The position numbers and the translations under genes are program-made. Shown piece by piece: positions 27,105 through 35,631 of a stretch of 64,000 bases of DNA. A model generated the notes under the pieces. That model ran no database searches. It saw only the letters and a list, made by a program, of their open reading frames with translations, and was not told the DNA's origin. How positions within the stretch are numbered: position 1 is the first letter of the stretch; the number at the start of each line of letters is the position of its first letter. The stretch covers positions 4,154,001 to 4,218,000 of the forward strand of contig CBDETD010000002.1 in the NCBI GenBank assembly GCA_965242805.1. Reading direction: 5' to 3'. The stretch is from JANQEU01 sp965242805 (lineage in GTDB: Bacteria > Bacteroidota > Bacteroidia > Cytophagales > Cyclobacteriaceae).

Positions 27105-27572
27105 ATGAGAAAAGCAAAACCTAAAAAAAGATACTTGTTGCCTGATCCAATCTACAGTGACACTTTGGTTACAAGATTTGTCAACAATTTGATGGAAAGA
27201 GGAAAGAAAAGCCTTTCATACCGCATTTTCTATGATGCCATTAAGATCGTTGAAGATAAAACCGGTGAAAGTGGATTGGAAACATGGAAGACTGCCCTTT
27301 CGAATGTTATGCCTGCTGTGGAGGTTAAGAGTAGAAGAGTCGGTGGAGCCACTTTCCAAGTCCCCATTGAAGTACGTTCTGACAGAAAAGTATCACTTGG
27401 TATCAAATGGATGATCAGATATGCCAAGTCGAGGGGAGAGAAGACGATGAAAGAAAGACTTGCTGCGGAAATTATTGCAGCATCAAAAGGCGAAGGTGCT
27501 TCTGTAAAGAAGAAAGACGATACTCACAGAATGGCTGAAGCTAACAAAGCATTTTCACACTTTAGATTCTAA
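27105..27572 (+). CDS. rpsG: 30S ribosomal protein S7
   Basis: Primary binder of the 3' major domain of 16S rRNA, 155 residues. MRKAKPKKRYLLPDPIY and LVTRFVNNLMERGKKSL are the N-terminal signature. The beta hairpin VKSRRVGGATFQVPIEV contacts E-site mRNA, and the end HRMAEANKAFSHFRF is typical. It lies between rpsL and fusA. Confidence 0.99.
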   Translation: MRKAKPKKRYLLPDPIYSDTLVTRFVNNLMERGKKSLSYRIFYDAIKIVEDKTGESGLETWKTALSNVMPAVEVKSRRVGGATFQVPIEVRSDRKVSLGIKWMIRYAKSRGEKTMKERLAAEIIAASKGEGASVKKKDDTHRMAEANKAFSHFRF

Positions 27573-27587
27573 ATACTAACTAATCTA

Positions 27588-29696
27588 ATGGCCAAAAGGG
27601 ATTTAAAATTTACAAGGAATATTGGGATTGCGGCACATATTGATGCCGGTAAAACAACAACAACCGAAAGGATACTCTATTACACTGGAGTTAGTCACAA
27701 GATAGGGGAAGTTCATGATGGTGCAGCCACTATGGACTGGATGGCGCAAGAACAGGAAAGAGGTATTACGATCACATCCGCAGCAACAACTGTTTTCTGG
27801 CCCTACAAAGGGGATGAGTATCACATAAATATAATTGACACACCAGGTCACGTTGATTTCACCGTGGAGGTAAACAGGTCACTGCGGGTATTGGATGGAC
27901 TTGTCTTTCTTTTCAGTGCTGTCGACGGTGTTGAACCTCAGTCCGAAACAAACTGGAGGCTTGCTGATAACTATAAAGTAGCACGGATCGGTTTTGTGAA
28001 TAAAATGGATCGAGCAGGTGCTGATTTCCTCAATGTCTGCAAGCAGGTGAAAGAAATGCTTGGTACAAAGGCTGTTCCCTTACAACTACCAATTGGAGCC
28101 GAGGAGAATTTCAAGGGGGTAGTTGATCTTGTGGAGAACAAAGCAATTGTATGGAACGAGGATGACCTTGGGATGACCTATGAGGAGATAGAAATCCCAT
28201 CTGACATGGCTGATGACGTTGATCATTACAGGGAACAATTGGTCGAAGCTGTTGCTGAATATGATGAGGGTTTGATGGAGAAGTATTTCGAAGATCCTGA
28301 TTCGATCACGAAAGACGAAATCATCGGAGCGTTGAGAGCAGCAACAATTGACTTGGCATTTGTTCCAATGATGTGTGGATCTGCCTTCAAAAATAAAGGA
28401 GTCCAGACACTTCTCAATTATGTCATGGAACTGCTACCTTCTCCTTTGGACAGAGAGAACATATCCGGTATCAATCCTGATACTGATGAGACTGTAAACC
28501 TAAGTCCTAATCCTGATCAACCATTTGCAGCGTTAGCGTTCAAGATAGCCACAGACCCTTTTGTTGGAAGACTTTGTTTCGTGCGATCATATTCAGGAAT
28601 GTTGGATTCCGGTTCTTATGTTCACAATACAAGAACAGGAAAAAAAGAACGTATTTCACGGATTTTCCAAATGCACGCCAACAAACAAAACCAGATAGAT
28701 AGCCTTCATTGTGGGGACATCGCTGCAGTTGTTGGATTTAAGGATATCAAGACCGGAGACACTTTGTGTGCCGAAAAGCATCGGATAGAACTCGAGTCCA
28801 TGATATTTCCTGATCCGGTTATCGGCTATGCTATCGAACCTAAGCAGCAGGCTGATGTTGACAAGCTGGGGATCGCAATTTCAAAATTGGTTGAAGAAGA
28901 CCCGACACTTGTTGTCGAAACGGACCAGGATACCGGCCAGACTATTTTAAAAGGAATGGGTGAATTACACCTTGATATCATCATTGATCGATTGAAGAGA
29001 GAATTCAAAGTCGAGATCAATCAAGGAGCTCCTCAGGTTGCTTATAAAGAAGCACTTCGAACAACTATTGAACATAAGGAAGTATACAAGAAGCAGACAG
29101 GTGGTCGGGGTAAATTCGCTGATATTGTTTTTGAAATTGGACCAAAGGATGAAGAGTTTGAAGGTGAAGGTTTACAATTTGTGAACAATATAGTAGGAGG
29201 AGTTATTCCGAAGGAATTCATACCTGCGGTTGAAAAAGGATTTAAAGAAGCCATGAGCAATGGGCCTCTTGCAGGGTACCCAATAGATACAATGAAAGTA
29301 AGATTATTTCATGGTTCTTTCCATGATGTGGATTCAGATTCCCTTTCATTCGAATTGGCCGCAAGATTAGGATTTAGGGAGTCCGCCAATAAAACCAAAC
29401 CGGTATTGATGGAACCTATCATGGCGGTTGAGGTAGTGACTCCGGATGAATATACTGGATCGATTACCGGAGATTTGAATAAGAGAAGAGGAATCATGAA
29501 AGGAATGGATACCCGGGGTATATCTCAGGTAATCAAAGCTGACGTTCCTCTATCGGAATTGTTTGGTTACGTTACGGATTTAAGAACGATAAGCTCAGGT
29601 AGAGCTACAGGGTCCCTGACCTTTTCTCATTACGATGATGTTCCTAAGCATATAGCTGATGAAGTTATTGCGGCTGTCAAAGGGCAACCTGTCTAA
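27588..29696 (+). CDS. fusA: Elongation factor G
   Basis: Translocase GTPase, 702 residues. G1 is AHIDAGKTTTTERIL, switch I holds QERGITITSAATT, G3 is DTPGHVDF and G4 is NKMD. Domains II-V follow, with GMGELHLDIIIDRLKREF at domain III and a C-terminus ending ADEVIAAVKG. It has canonical length, and belongs with rpsL, rpsG and rpsJ. The EF-G made here also works with the ribosome recycling factor encoded at 8833. Confidence 0.99.
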   Translation: MAKRDLKFTRNIGIAAHIDAGKTTTTERILYYTGVSHKIGEVHDGAATMDWMAQEQERGITITSAATTVFWPYKGDEYHINIIDTPGHVDFTVEVNRSLRVLDGLVFLFSAVDGVEPQSETNWRLADNYKVARIGFVNKMDRAGADFLNVCKQVKEMLGTKAVPLQLPIGAEENFKGVVDLVENKAIVWNEDDLGMTYEEIEIPSDMADDVDHYREQLVEAVAEYDEGLMEKYFEDPDSITKDEIIGALRAATIDLAFVPMMCGSAFKNKGVQTLLNYVMELLPSPLDRENISGINPDTDETVNLSPNPDQPFAALAFKIATDPFVGRLCFVRSYSGMLDSGSYVHNTRTGKKERISRIFQMHANKQNQIDSLHCGDIAAVVGFKDIKTGDTLCAEKHRIELESMIFPDPVIGYAIEPKQQADVDKLGIAISKLVEEDPTLVVETDQDTGQTILKGMGELHLDIIIDRLKREFKVEINQGAPQVAYKEALRTTIEHKEVYKKQTGGRGKFADIVFEIGPKDEEFEGEGLQFVNNIVGGVIPKEFIPAVEKGFKEAMSNGPLAGYPIDTMKVRLFHGSFHDVDSDSLSFELAARLGFRESANKTKPVLMEPIMAVEVVTPDEYTGSITGDLNKRRGIMKGMDTRGISQVIKADVPLSELFGYVTDLRTISSGRATGSLTFSHYDDVPKHIADEVIAAVKGQPV

Positions 29697-29707
29697 AAGA
29701 TAAAACT

Positions 29708-30013
29708 ATGAATCAAAAAATTAGGATAAAACTTAAGTCATACGATCATAATCTGGTTGATAAGTCATCAGAGAAAATTGTTCGAGCTGTGAAGACAACC
29801 GGTGCAGTAGTAAGCGGTCCAATACCATTACCAACTGAGAAGGAAAAATTCACTGTCCTTCGTTCTCCTCATGTGAATAAAAAGTCGCGAGAACAATTTC
29901 AGTTGTGCACCTACAAAAGGCTTGTTGATATTTACTCTAACTCGGCAAAAACGGTGGACGCTTTGATGAAATTGGAATTACCGAGCGGAGTGGACGTCGA
30001 AATTAAGGTATAA
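29708..30013 (+). CDS. rpsJ: 30S ribosomal protein S10
   Basis: Small-subunit head protein and NusG/NusB partner. 101 residues, beginning MNQKIRIKLKSYDHNLVDKS, with VVSGPIPLPTEKEKFTVLRSPHVNKKSREQF in the middle loop, quoted by its start VVSGPIPLPTEK. In this genome it closes the str operon: an unusually clean terminator follows 23 bp later, so the S10 protein is not co-transcribed with rplC. Confidence 0.98.
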   Translation: MNQKIRIKLKSYDHNLVDKSSEKIVRAVKTTGAVVSGPIPLPTEKEKFTVLRSPHVNKKSREQFQLCTYKRLVDIYSNSAKTVDALMKLELPSGVDVEIKV

Positions 30014-30036
30014 AAGATAATAAGGAGCAAATCCAG

Positions 30037-30067
30037 GAACCAATAAGTATTTATTGGTTCTTTTTTT
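30037..30067 (+). terminator. Rho-independent terminator after rpsJ
   Basis: GAACCAATAA (30037-30046) pairs perfectly with TTATTGGTTC (30051-30060) across a 4-nt loop, followed by seven T residues. It is the strongest terminator inside the ribosomal protein block. Confidence 0.92.
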
Positions 30068-30088
30068 GTTTCAAATTCAGACTTTGCA

Positions 30089-30119
30089 TTTGCTTCGTGA
30101 AATTGAATTGCTATCTTTG
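30089..30119 (+). promoter_or_regulatory. Promoter of the rplC-led operon
   Basis: TTTG at 30089-30092 and TATCTTTG at 30112-30119 have ideal 19-nt spacing. The transcribed leader to rplC is very rich in A and T, with runs TTTTT and AAAAA that can pair. Confidence 0.82.
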
Positions 30120-30179
30120 CAGTCCTTTTTGCGAAAAATTTTTTTCGAGAATTAAAAAAAGAAAAATTTCGAATAAATA

Positions 30180-30812
30180 ATGCCTGGAATAATAGGTAAA
30201 AAAGTAGGGATGACAAGCATTTTCGATGAAAATGGCAAGAACATGGCTTGCACTGTGATCGAAGCTGGTCCCTGCGTCGTTACGCAAGTACGCGATCCGG
30301 AGAAGGACGGATACAGAGCGGTTCAGCTTGCCTATGACGATAAGAAAGACAAAAACACATCGAAAGCGATGAAAGGTCACTTTGCAAAGGCTAATACAAG
30401 TCCTAAGAAAGTGATGGTGGAATTCAGAGATTTCCGTGAGGAATTTGAAGGCAAAATTGCTTTGGGCAATGAGATCAAGATTGAAGATGTGTTTCAGGAA
30501 AATGACTTTGTTGATGCGATAGGTACTTCCAAAGGAAAAGGATTCCAGGGAGTTGTGAAAAGACATGGTTTTAGCGGAGTTGGACAACGAACTCATGGTC
30601 AGCACAATAGAGAAAGGGCGCCTGGATCTATTGGTGGTGCGTCTACTCCTTCAAGAGTTTTTAAAGGAATGAGAATGGCTGGTAGAACCGGTGGAGAGCG
30701 AATAAAAATTCTCAACCTGAAAGTAATGAAGGTTTACCCTGAGAAAAACATCATTGTCGTTAGTGGGTCTGTTCCTGGTGCGAAAAATTCATATGTAATT
30801 CTAGAGAAGTAA
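30180..30812 (+). CDS. rplC: 50S ribosomal protein L3
   Basis: Large-subunit protein reaching toward the peptidyl transferase centre. 210 residues. It begins MPGIIGKKVGMTSIFDE, and GVVKRHGFSGVGQRTHGQ and SIGGASTPSRVFKGMRMAG form the inner extension. It is the first gene of a long operon with its own promoter; rplD starts 2 bp after its stop. Confidence 0.98.
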   Translation: MPGIIGKKVGMTSIFDENGKNMACTVIEAGPCVVTQVRDPEKDGYRAVQLAYDDKKDKNTSKAMKGHFAKANTSPKKVMVEFRDFREEFEGKIALGNEIKIEDVFQENDFVDAIGTSKGKGFQGVVKRHGFSGVGQRTHGQHNRERAPGSIGGASTPSRVFKGMRMAGRTGGERIKILNLKVMKVYPEKNIIVVSGSVPGAKNSYVILEK

Positions 30813-30814
30813 TC

Positions 30815-31441
30815 ATGAAATTAGGCGTACTAAATATTAAAGGAGAAGATACAGGCAGAAAGGCCAACCTTAGTGATTCAATCTACAAAATTGAGCCTAA
30901 TGAACATGCTGTCTATCTGGATGTCAAAAGATACCTTGCCAGTCAAAGGCAAGGAACTCATAAAACGAAGGAGAGAAATGAGATCTCAGGATCTACCAGA
31001 AAGATCAAGAGGCAAAAGGGAACAGGAACAGCAAGGGCGGGAAGCATCAAGTCTCCGGTTTTCAGGGGAGGAGGAACGATCTTTGGTCCACAACCACGCG
31101 ATTACAGTTTCAAGCTTAATAAGAAAGTTAAGTCACTTGCAAAAAAATCAGTTCTTTCGGATAAAGCAGCTCAGAAACAAATAAAGGTTGTTGAAGATCA
31201 GAAATTGGAAGCTCCAAAGACTAAGGAGTTTGTAGGATGGCTATCTGCTCTGGAAGTTGGCAATAACAAAACATTATTTGTTCTGGGTGAAAAGAATACG
31301 AATGTTTCACTTTCTGCGCGAAATATTCCTAATGCCAAGGTGATTACAGCCGATCAGTTGTCTACTTATGATCTTATGAATGCCGACTGTTTGGTATTGT
31401 TTGAGAGTTCAATCGAGCAAATAGAAAACAGATTAAACTAA
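30815..31441 (+). CDS. rplD: 50S ribosomal protein L4
   Basis: Binds 23S domain I and lines the exit tunnel. 208 residues. The extended loop contains RKIKRQKGTGTARAGS and FRGGGTIFGPQPRDYSF. In E. coli L4 also regulates the S10 operon; here the leader is separated and I cannot identify an L4 target. The stop overlaps the rplW start by one base (TAATG). Confidence 0.98.
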   Translation: MKLGVLNIKGEDTGRKANLSDSIYKIEPNEHAVYLDVKRYLASQRQGTHKTKERNEISGSTRKIKRQKGTGTARAGSIKSPVFRGGGTIFGPQPRDYSFKLNKKVKSLAKKSVLSDKAAQKQIKVVEDQKLEAPKTKEFVGWLSALEVGNNKTLFVLGEKNTNVSLSARNIPNAKVITADQLSTYDLMNADCLVLFESSIEQIENRLN

Positions 31442-31728
31442 TGGGAGTACTTATCAAACCACTTATTACAGAGAAATTCTCTTCCATGAATGAACATGGT
31501 AAGTACGGATTTATTGTCAACAAAGATGCGAACAAGGTTGAGATAAAGCTGGAAGTTGAAAAGATGTACGGTGTCACTGTTGAATCAGTAAACACACTGA
31601 TCCAACCTGGTAAATCTAAATCAAGGTATACCAAATCGAGAATAATTGAGGGTTCAACCCCAGCTTATAAGAAAGCAGTGGTCAAAGTGGCTGATGGTGA
31701 TATTATTGATTTTTACAGCGGGATTTAA
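31441..31728 (+). CDS. rplW: 50S ribosomal protein L23
   Basis: Sits at the exit of the peptide tunnel and is the docking site for trigger factor and SRP. 95 residues. PLITEKFSSMNEHGKYGFIV is the N-terminal signature (ends quoted), and VNTLIQPGKSKSRYTK matches the tunnel-side loop. It is joined to rplD by a one-base TAATG overlap. Confidence 0.97.
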   Translation: MGVLIKPLITEKFSSMNEHGKYGFIVNKDANKVEIKLEVEKMYGVTVESVNTLIQPGKSKSRYTKSRIIEGSTPAYKKAVVKVADGDIIDFYSGI

Positions 31729-31737
31729 TTTAATGTC

Positions 31738-32559
31738 ATGGCAGTAAAGAAATTAAGACCAACGACACCGGGACAGAGATACAGGACAGCTCCTGTATTT
31801 GACGCCATCACAAGCGATAAGCCCGAGAAAAACCTGACTTCATCCAAAACCAGAAAAGGAGGAAGGAATAACAGTGGAAAGATGACCGTCCGAAATGTTG
31901 GAGGAGGTCATAAAAAGAAATATAGGATCATTGACTTCAAGAGGGATAAAACAAAAATCCCAGCCACTGTGAAGTCGATTGAATATGATCCAAACAGATC
32001 AGCACGTATCGCCTTATTGTATTACAAGGACGGTGAAAAGAGATACATCCTTGCTCCAAATGGTTTAAAAGTTGGAGCTATTTTGATGTCAGGCCCTGGA
32101 GTTGCTCCTGAGGTAGGTAATGCACTTCCATTGTCTGATATACCTGTTGGTACTATCATACATAATATTGAGATACAGCCAGGAAGGGGTGGCGCCTTGG
32201 CAAGAAGTGCCGGATCATATGTTCAGTTGGTGGCCAGGGAAGGTAAGTACTCTACTTTGAAATTACCATCTGGTGAAACAAGGATGGTGCTCAATGCATG
32301 CTTGGCTACAATTGGAACCGTCGGTAATACCGATCACATGAATGTGAAGCTGGGTAAGGCCGGAAGAAACAGGTGGTTGGGTAAGCGTCCAAGAGTTAGA
32401 GGTGTTGCAATGAACCCAGTAGATCACCCCATGGGAGGTGGTGAAGGTAGAGCTTCTGGAGGACACCCACGCTCAAGAAATGGTCTTTATGCCAAAGGGC
32501 AGAAGACAAGAAAGCCGAATAAGTATTCAGATCGATTGATTGTAACCCGTCGTAAGTAA
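31738..32559 (+). CDS. rplB: 50S ribosomal protein L2
   Basis: Universal protein near the peptidyl transferase centre, 273 residues. LRPTTPGQRYRTAPVFD opens it, GRNNSGKMTVRNVGGGHKK lies near residue 42, and the invariant C-terminal block MNPVDHPMGGGEGRASGG contains the conserved histidine. The stop overlaps rpsS by one base. Confidence 0.99.
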   Translation: MAVKKLRPTTPGQRYRTAPVFDAITSDKPEKNLTSSKTRKGGRNNSGKMTVRNVGGGHKKKYRIIDFKRDKTKIPATVKSIEYDPNRSARIALLYYKDGEKRYILAPNGLKVGAILMSGPGVAPEVGNALPLSDIPVGTIIHNIEIQPGRGGALARSAGSYVQLVAREGKYSTLKLPSGETRMVLNACLATIGTVGNTDHMNVKLGKAGRNRWLGKRPRVRGVAMNPVDHPMGGGEGRASGGHPRSRNGLYAKGQKTRKPNKYSDRLIVTRRK

Positions 32560-32837
32560 TGTCTAGATCATTAAAAAAAGGACCATATATAGATTTTCGT
32601 CTTGAGAACAAGGTGAATACTATGAATGAGTCAGGAAAAAAGTCTGTTATAAAAACATGGTCAAGGAGATCGATGATCTCTCCGGAATTTGTAGGTCATA
32701 CCTTCGCTGTCCACAATGGTAATAAATTCATTCCTGTATTTGTGACTGAGAACATGGTTGGCCACAAACTGGGAGAATTTGCTCCAACACGGAACTTTAG
32801 AGGTCACACTTCCAAAAAGGATAAAGGAAATCGATAA
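32559..32837 (+). CDS. rpsS: 30S ribosomal protein S19
   Basis: Head protein contacting S13 and A-site tRNA. 92 residues. MSRSLKKGPYIDFRL and SRRSMISPEFVGHTFAVHNG are family signatures, as is LGEFAPTRNFRGH. Both ends share one base with the neighbouring genes, rplB upstream and rplV downstream. Confidence 0.99.
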   Translation: MSRSLKKGPYIDFRLENKVNTMNESGKKSVIKTWSRRSMISPEFVGHTFAVHNGNKFIPVFVTENMVGHKLGEFAPTRNFRGHTSKKDKGNR

Positions 32838-33316
32838 TGGAAGCAGCAGAAAATAAGAAGTTAAAAAAGTCTGTTCGTATCCGACTGAGGAAAGAGGCGC
32901 AACGGGATCACAAGGAAGAGAATAGTGGTAAGCTTGGAGCGGCAAAAGCTTCATTGCGAAATATACCAACAGCTCCTCGAAAAATGAGGTTGGTTGCGGA
33001 TATGATAAGGGGAGAAAGGGTCAATAACGCTCTGAACATTTTGAAGTTTGATGGGAAGCATGCCTCTCAATCACTCGAGAAATTGCTTTTGACTGCCATT
33101 TCAGATTGGCAGCAGAAAAATGAAGATGTGAATTTGGAGGAGGCCGATCTAATTGTTAAGGAGATATATGTCGACGGGGGACGAATACTGAAAAGACTGA
33201 GACCGGCACCACAAGGTCGTGCTCATAGAATCAGAAAGAGGTCAAATCATGTTACAATCGTGATTGACGATCAGAATGCAAACACAGAAACAGTCAAAAC
33301 AGAAACCGATAATTAA
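32837..33316 (+). CDS. rplV: 50S ribosomal protein L22 with N-terminal extension
   Basis: L22 lines the exit tunnel. The usual core begins near residue 35 (LGAAKASLRNIPTAPRKMRL) and ends with the tunnel loop GGRILKRLRPAPQGRAHRI. The core is preceded by about 33 charged residues rich in K, R and E (KKLKKSVRIRLRKEAQRDHK). The start ATG overlaps the rpsS stop (TAATG), so the extension is probably translated. A short C-terminal tail is rich in N and T. 159 residues in total, longer than the roughly 110 of E. coli. Confidence 0.95.
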   Translation: MEAAENKKLKKSVRIRLRKEAQRDHKEENSGKLGAAKASLRNIPTAPRKMRLVADMIRGERVNNALNILKFDGKHASQSLEKLLLTAISDWQQKNEDVNLEEADLIVKEIYVDGGRILKRLRPAPQGRAHRIRKRSNHVTIVIDDQNANTETVKTETDN

Positions 33317-34038
33317 TGGGACAGAAAGTTAACCCTGTAGGTTTAAGATTAGGAATTATCAAGGGATGGGACTCCAACTGGTTTGGTGGAAAATCCTTTG
33401 CGGATAAAATCGTTGAAGACCATAGGATAAGAAAATACCTTAAAGCCCGGATTCCCAAAGGTGGTATCTCTAAAGTTGTCATTGAAAGGACACTAAAAAG
33501 GATAACTCTAACCATCCACACCGCTCGCCCGGGAGTTGTAATTGGTAAAGGAGGATCTGAGGTTGACAAACTGAAGGAGGAACTGAAGAAAATAACAGGA
33601 AAAGATCTTCAGATTAACATTTTTGAGATCAAAAGACCTGAACTTGATGCCAAGCTTGTTGGAGAGTCTATTGCCCAGCAGCTTCAGGCAAGAATTTCCT
33701 ACCGACGAGCGATGAAACAATCGATTGCCTCTGCCATGAGGGTAGGTGCACAGGGGATCAAGATAAAGTGTTCAGGAAGACTTGGTGGTGCTGAGATGGC
33801 ACGATCTGAACAATATAAGGAAGGTAGAATTCCTCTACATACTTTGAGAGCGGATATAGATTACGCTGTTTCGGAAGCCGAAACTGTTTATGGTAAAATA
33901 GGGATCAAAGTTTGGATATTCAAAGGTGAAGTATTTGGAAAAAGAGACCTTTCACCCAATGTTGGAATTCAAAGCAATCAACCAGGTGCGGGCGCAGCGA
34001 GGAGACAGGATGGACCAAGAAGAAAGCGCCGTAATTAA
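33316..34038 (+). CDS. rpsC: 30S ribosomal protein S3
   Basis: mRNA-entry protein with helicase function, 240 residues. MGQKVNPVGLRLGIIKGWDS begins it. The KH domain has HTARPGVVIGKGGSEVDKL (GxxG loop GKGG), and the C-terminal domain includes GRLGGAEMARSEQYKEGRIP. The C-terminus is a basic tail. One-base overlap with rplV. Confidence 0.99.
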   Translation: MGQKVNPVGLRLGIIKGWDSNWFGGKSFADKIVEDHRIRKYLKARIPKGGISKVVIERTLKRITLTIHTARPGVVIGKGGSEVDKLKEELKKITGKDLQINIFEIKRPELDAKLVGESIAQQLQARISYRRAMKQSIASAMRVGAQGIKIKCSGRLGGAEMARSEQYKEGRIPLHTLRADIDYAVSEAETVYGKIGIKVWIFKGEVFGKRDLSPNVGIQSNQPGAGAARRQDGPRRKRRN

Positions 34039-34053
34039 AATTTTGAAGTAAAG

Positions 34054-34473
34054 ATGTTACAACCGAAACGAACAAAATTTAGAAAAAGGCAGAAAGGCAG
34101 AGTAAAAGGAATTGCTCAGCGTGGACATACACTTGCCTTTGGAACGTTTGGTATCAAAACACTTGAACCTGGTTGGATTACTAGCCGCCAAATTGAGGCT
34201 GCCAGGATCGCGGTGACCAGATATATGAAAAGGGAAGGACAGGTTTGGATCAGAATTTTTCCGGACAAACCCGTTACTAAGAAACCAGCCGAAGTAAGGA
34301 TGGGTAAAGGTAAGGGTGCCCCTGAATACTGGGTGGCTACCGTACGACCTGGAACAATTCTATTTGAAGCTTCCGGTGTTGATATTGAAACAGCTAAAGA
34401 AGCAATGAGACTTGCTGCTCAAAAACTTCCCGTAAGTACAAAATTCGTTGTAAGGAGGGATTATCAAGAATGA
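34054..34473 (+). CDS. rplP: 50S ribosomal protein L16
   Basis: Contacts A-site tRNA and closes assembly of the large subunit. 139 residues. MLQPKRTKFRKRQKGR opens it, and RIFPDKPVTKKPAEVRMGKG and GAPEYWVATVRPGTILFE are signatures. Its stop overlaps the rpmC start as ATGA. Confidence 0.99.
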   Translation: MLQPKRTKFRKRQKGRVKGIAQRGHTLAFGTFGIKTLEPGWITSRQIEAARIAVTRYMKREGQVWIRIFPDKPVTKKPAEVRMGKGKGAPEYWVATVRPGTILFEASGVDIETAKEAMRLAAQKLPVSTKFVVRRDYQE

Positions 34474-34664
34474 AAAACTCTGAATTAAGGGGCCTGAGCT
34501 CTGAAGAGCTTATCAATAAGCTGCAGGTAGAAAAAGACAACTACCAGAAGTTGAAGTTTGCGCATGCTGTAACTCCAATTGAGAATCCTATGAAAATTAG
34601 GGAAGCTCGGAAGTTGATCGCAAGAATTGAAACAGAAATCCGTGCCAAGGAGGCTGTAAAATAG
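34470..34664 (+). CDS. rpmC: 50S ribosomal protein L29
   Basis: Two-helix protein near the tunnel exit, 64 residues. MKNSELRGLSSEELINKLQ and the second-helix KIREARKLIARIETEI are typical. Coupled to rplP by a 4-bp overlap; rpsQ starts 5 bp later. Confidence 0.97.
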   Translation: MKNSELRGLSSEELINKLQVEKDNYQKLKFAHAVTPIENPMKIREARKLIARIETEIRAKEAVK

Positions 34665-34669
34665 ATATC

Positions 34670-34924
34670 ATGGAAAGAAATCTAAGGAAAGAACGAACAG
34701 GTCAGGTGGTGAGCAACAAAATGCAAAAATCCATTACCGTCGCAGTAAGAAGACAGGTTAAACACCCTATTTATGGAAAATTTGTCCAAAAGACGTCTAA
34801 GCTGACCGCCCATGACGAGGAAAACCAATGCAATGTTGGGGATACTGTAAGAATCATGGAAACAAGACCTCTATCTAAAAACAAGAGATGGAGATTGGTA
34901 GAAATTGTAGAAAGAGCTAAATAA
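34670..34924 (+). CDS. rpsQ: 30S ribosomal protein S17
   Basis: Early 16S-binding protein, 84 residues, OB fold. RKERTGQVVSNKMQKSITV and the signature GDTVRIMETRPLSKNKRWRL are present. It lies 1 bp before rplN. Confidence 0.98.
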   Translation: MERNLRKERTGQVVSNKMQKSITVAVRRQVKHPIYGKFVQKTSKLTAHDEENQCNVGDTVRIMETRPLSKNKRWRLVEIVERAK

Positions 34925-34925
34925 A

Positions 34926-35294
34926 ATGGTACAGCAGGAAACAAGATTAACAGTTGCGGATAATAGTGGAGCGAAAGAGGTTCTATGTATCCGGGTTCTT
35001 GGTGGGACAAAGAAGCGTTACGCTTCTGTTGGCGATACCATTGTTGTGACAGTCAAATCTGCTTTATCATCCAGTAGTCTTAAGAAAGGTACAGTTTCTA
35101 AGGCAGTTGTAGTCCGTACCAAGAAAGAAGTTAGAAGGAAAGATGGTTCATATATCCGATTTGAGGATAACGCTGCAGTGTTGCTTGGTGCAAATGACGA
35201 ATTGAGAGGAACTCGTATATTCGGTCCCGTAGCCAGAGAGTTACGTGAGAAGCAATTTATGAAGATAGTATCATTAGCTCCTGAGGTATTGTAA
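34926..35294 (+). CDS. rplN: 50S ribosomal protein L14
   Basis: Interface protein bridging to 16S helix 14 and binding RsfS. 122 residues. MVQQETRLTVADNSGAKEV and the signature KKEVRRKDGSYIRFEDNAAV are intact. The next start follows after 1 bp. Confidence 0.99.
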   Translation: MVQQETRLTVADNSGAKEVLCIRVLGGTKKRYASVGDTIVVTVKSALSSSSLKKGTVSKAVVVRTKKEVRRKDGSYIRFEDNAAVLLGANDELRGTRIFGPVARELREKQFMKIVSLAPEVL

Positions 35295-35295
35295 G

Positions 35296-35631
35296 ATGGC
35301 AAATAAAGGAAAATTACATATTAGAAAAGGGGATACCGTCATGGTGATTTCCGGTAATGATAAGGGAAAGACAGGTAAAGTCCTGGAAATTCTTTCATCA
35401 AAGAATCGTGCTATTGTGGAAGGTGTGAAAATGATCACCAAACATATGAAGCCTTCAGCTAATAATCCCGAAGGTGGCATCCAGAATACCGAAGGAACAA
35501 TACACATCAGTAACCTGATGGTTGTGGATCCAGGTACAGGAGAAGCTACTCGTATTGGTCGAAAACTTAACGATCAAGGGAAGCTTCAAAGATATTCTAA
35601 GAAAACAGGAAATTTTATCGCAAATGGCTAG
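35296..35631 (+). CDS. rplX: 50S ribosomal protein L24
   Basis: Assembly initiator protein of the KOW fold, 111 residues. HIRKGDTVMVISGNDKGKTG is the KOW motif, and KPSANNPEGGIQNTEGTIHI the conserved loop. The last 8 bp overlap the rplE start region in another frame. Confidence 0.98.
   Translation: MANKGKLHIRKGDTVMVISGNDKGKTGKVLEILSSKNRAIVEGVKMITKHMKPSANNPEGGIQNTEGTIHISNLMVVDPGTGEATRIGRKLNDQGKLQRYSKKTGNFIANG

Noticed and set aside
35522..35623. N-terminal extension of rplE into rplX
   Set aside because: The extra 34 residues are only the shifted reading of rplX; the L5 family starts at MASPRLKSK.
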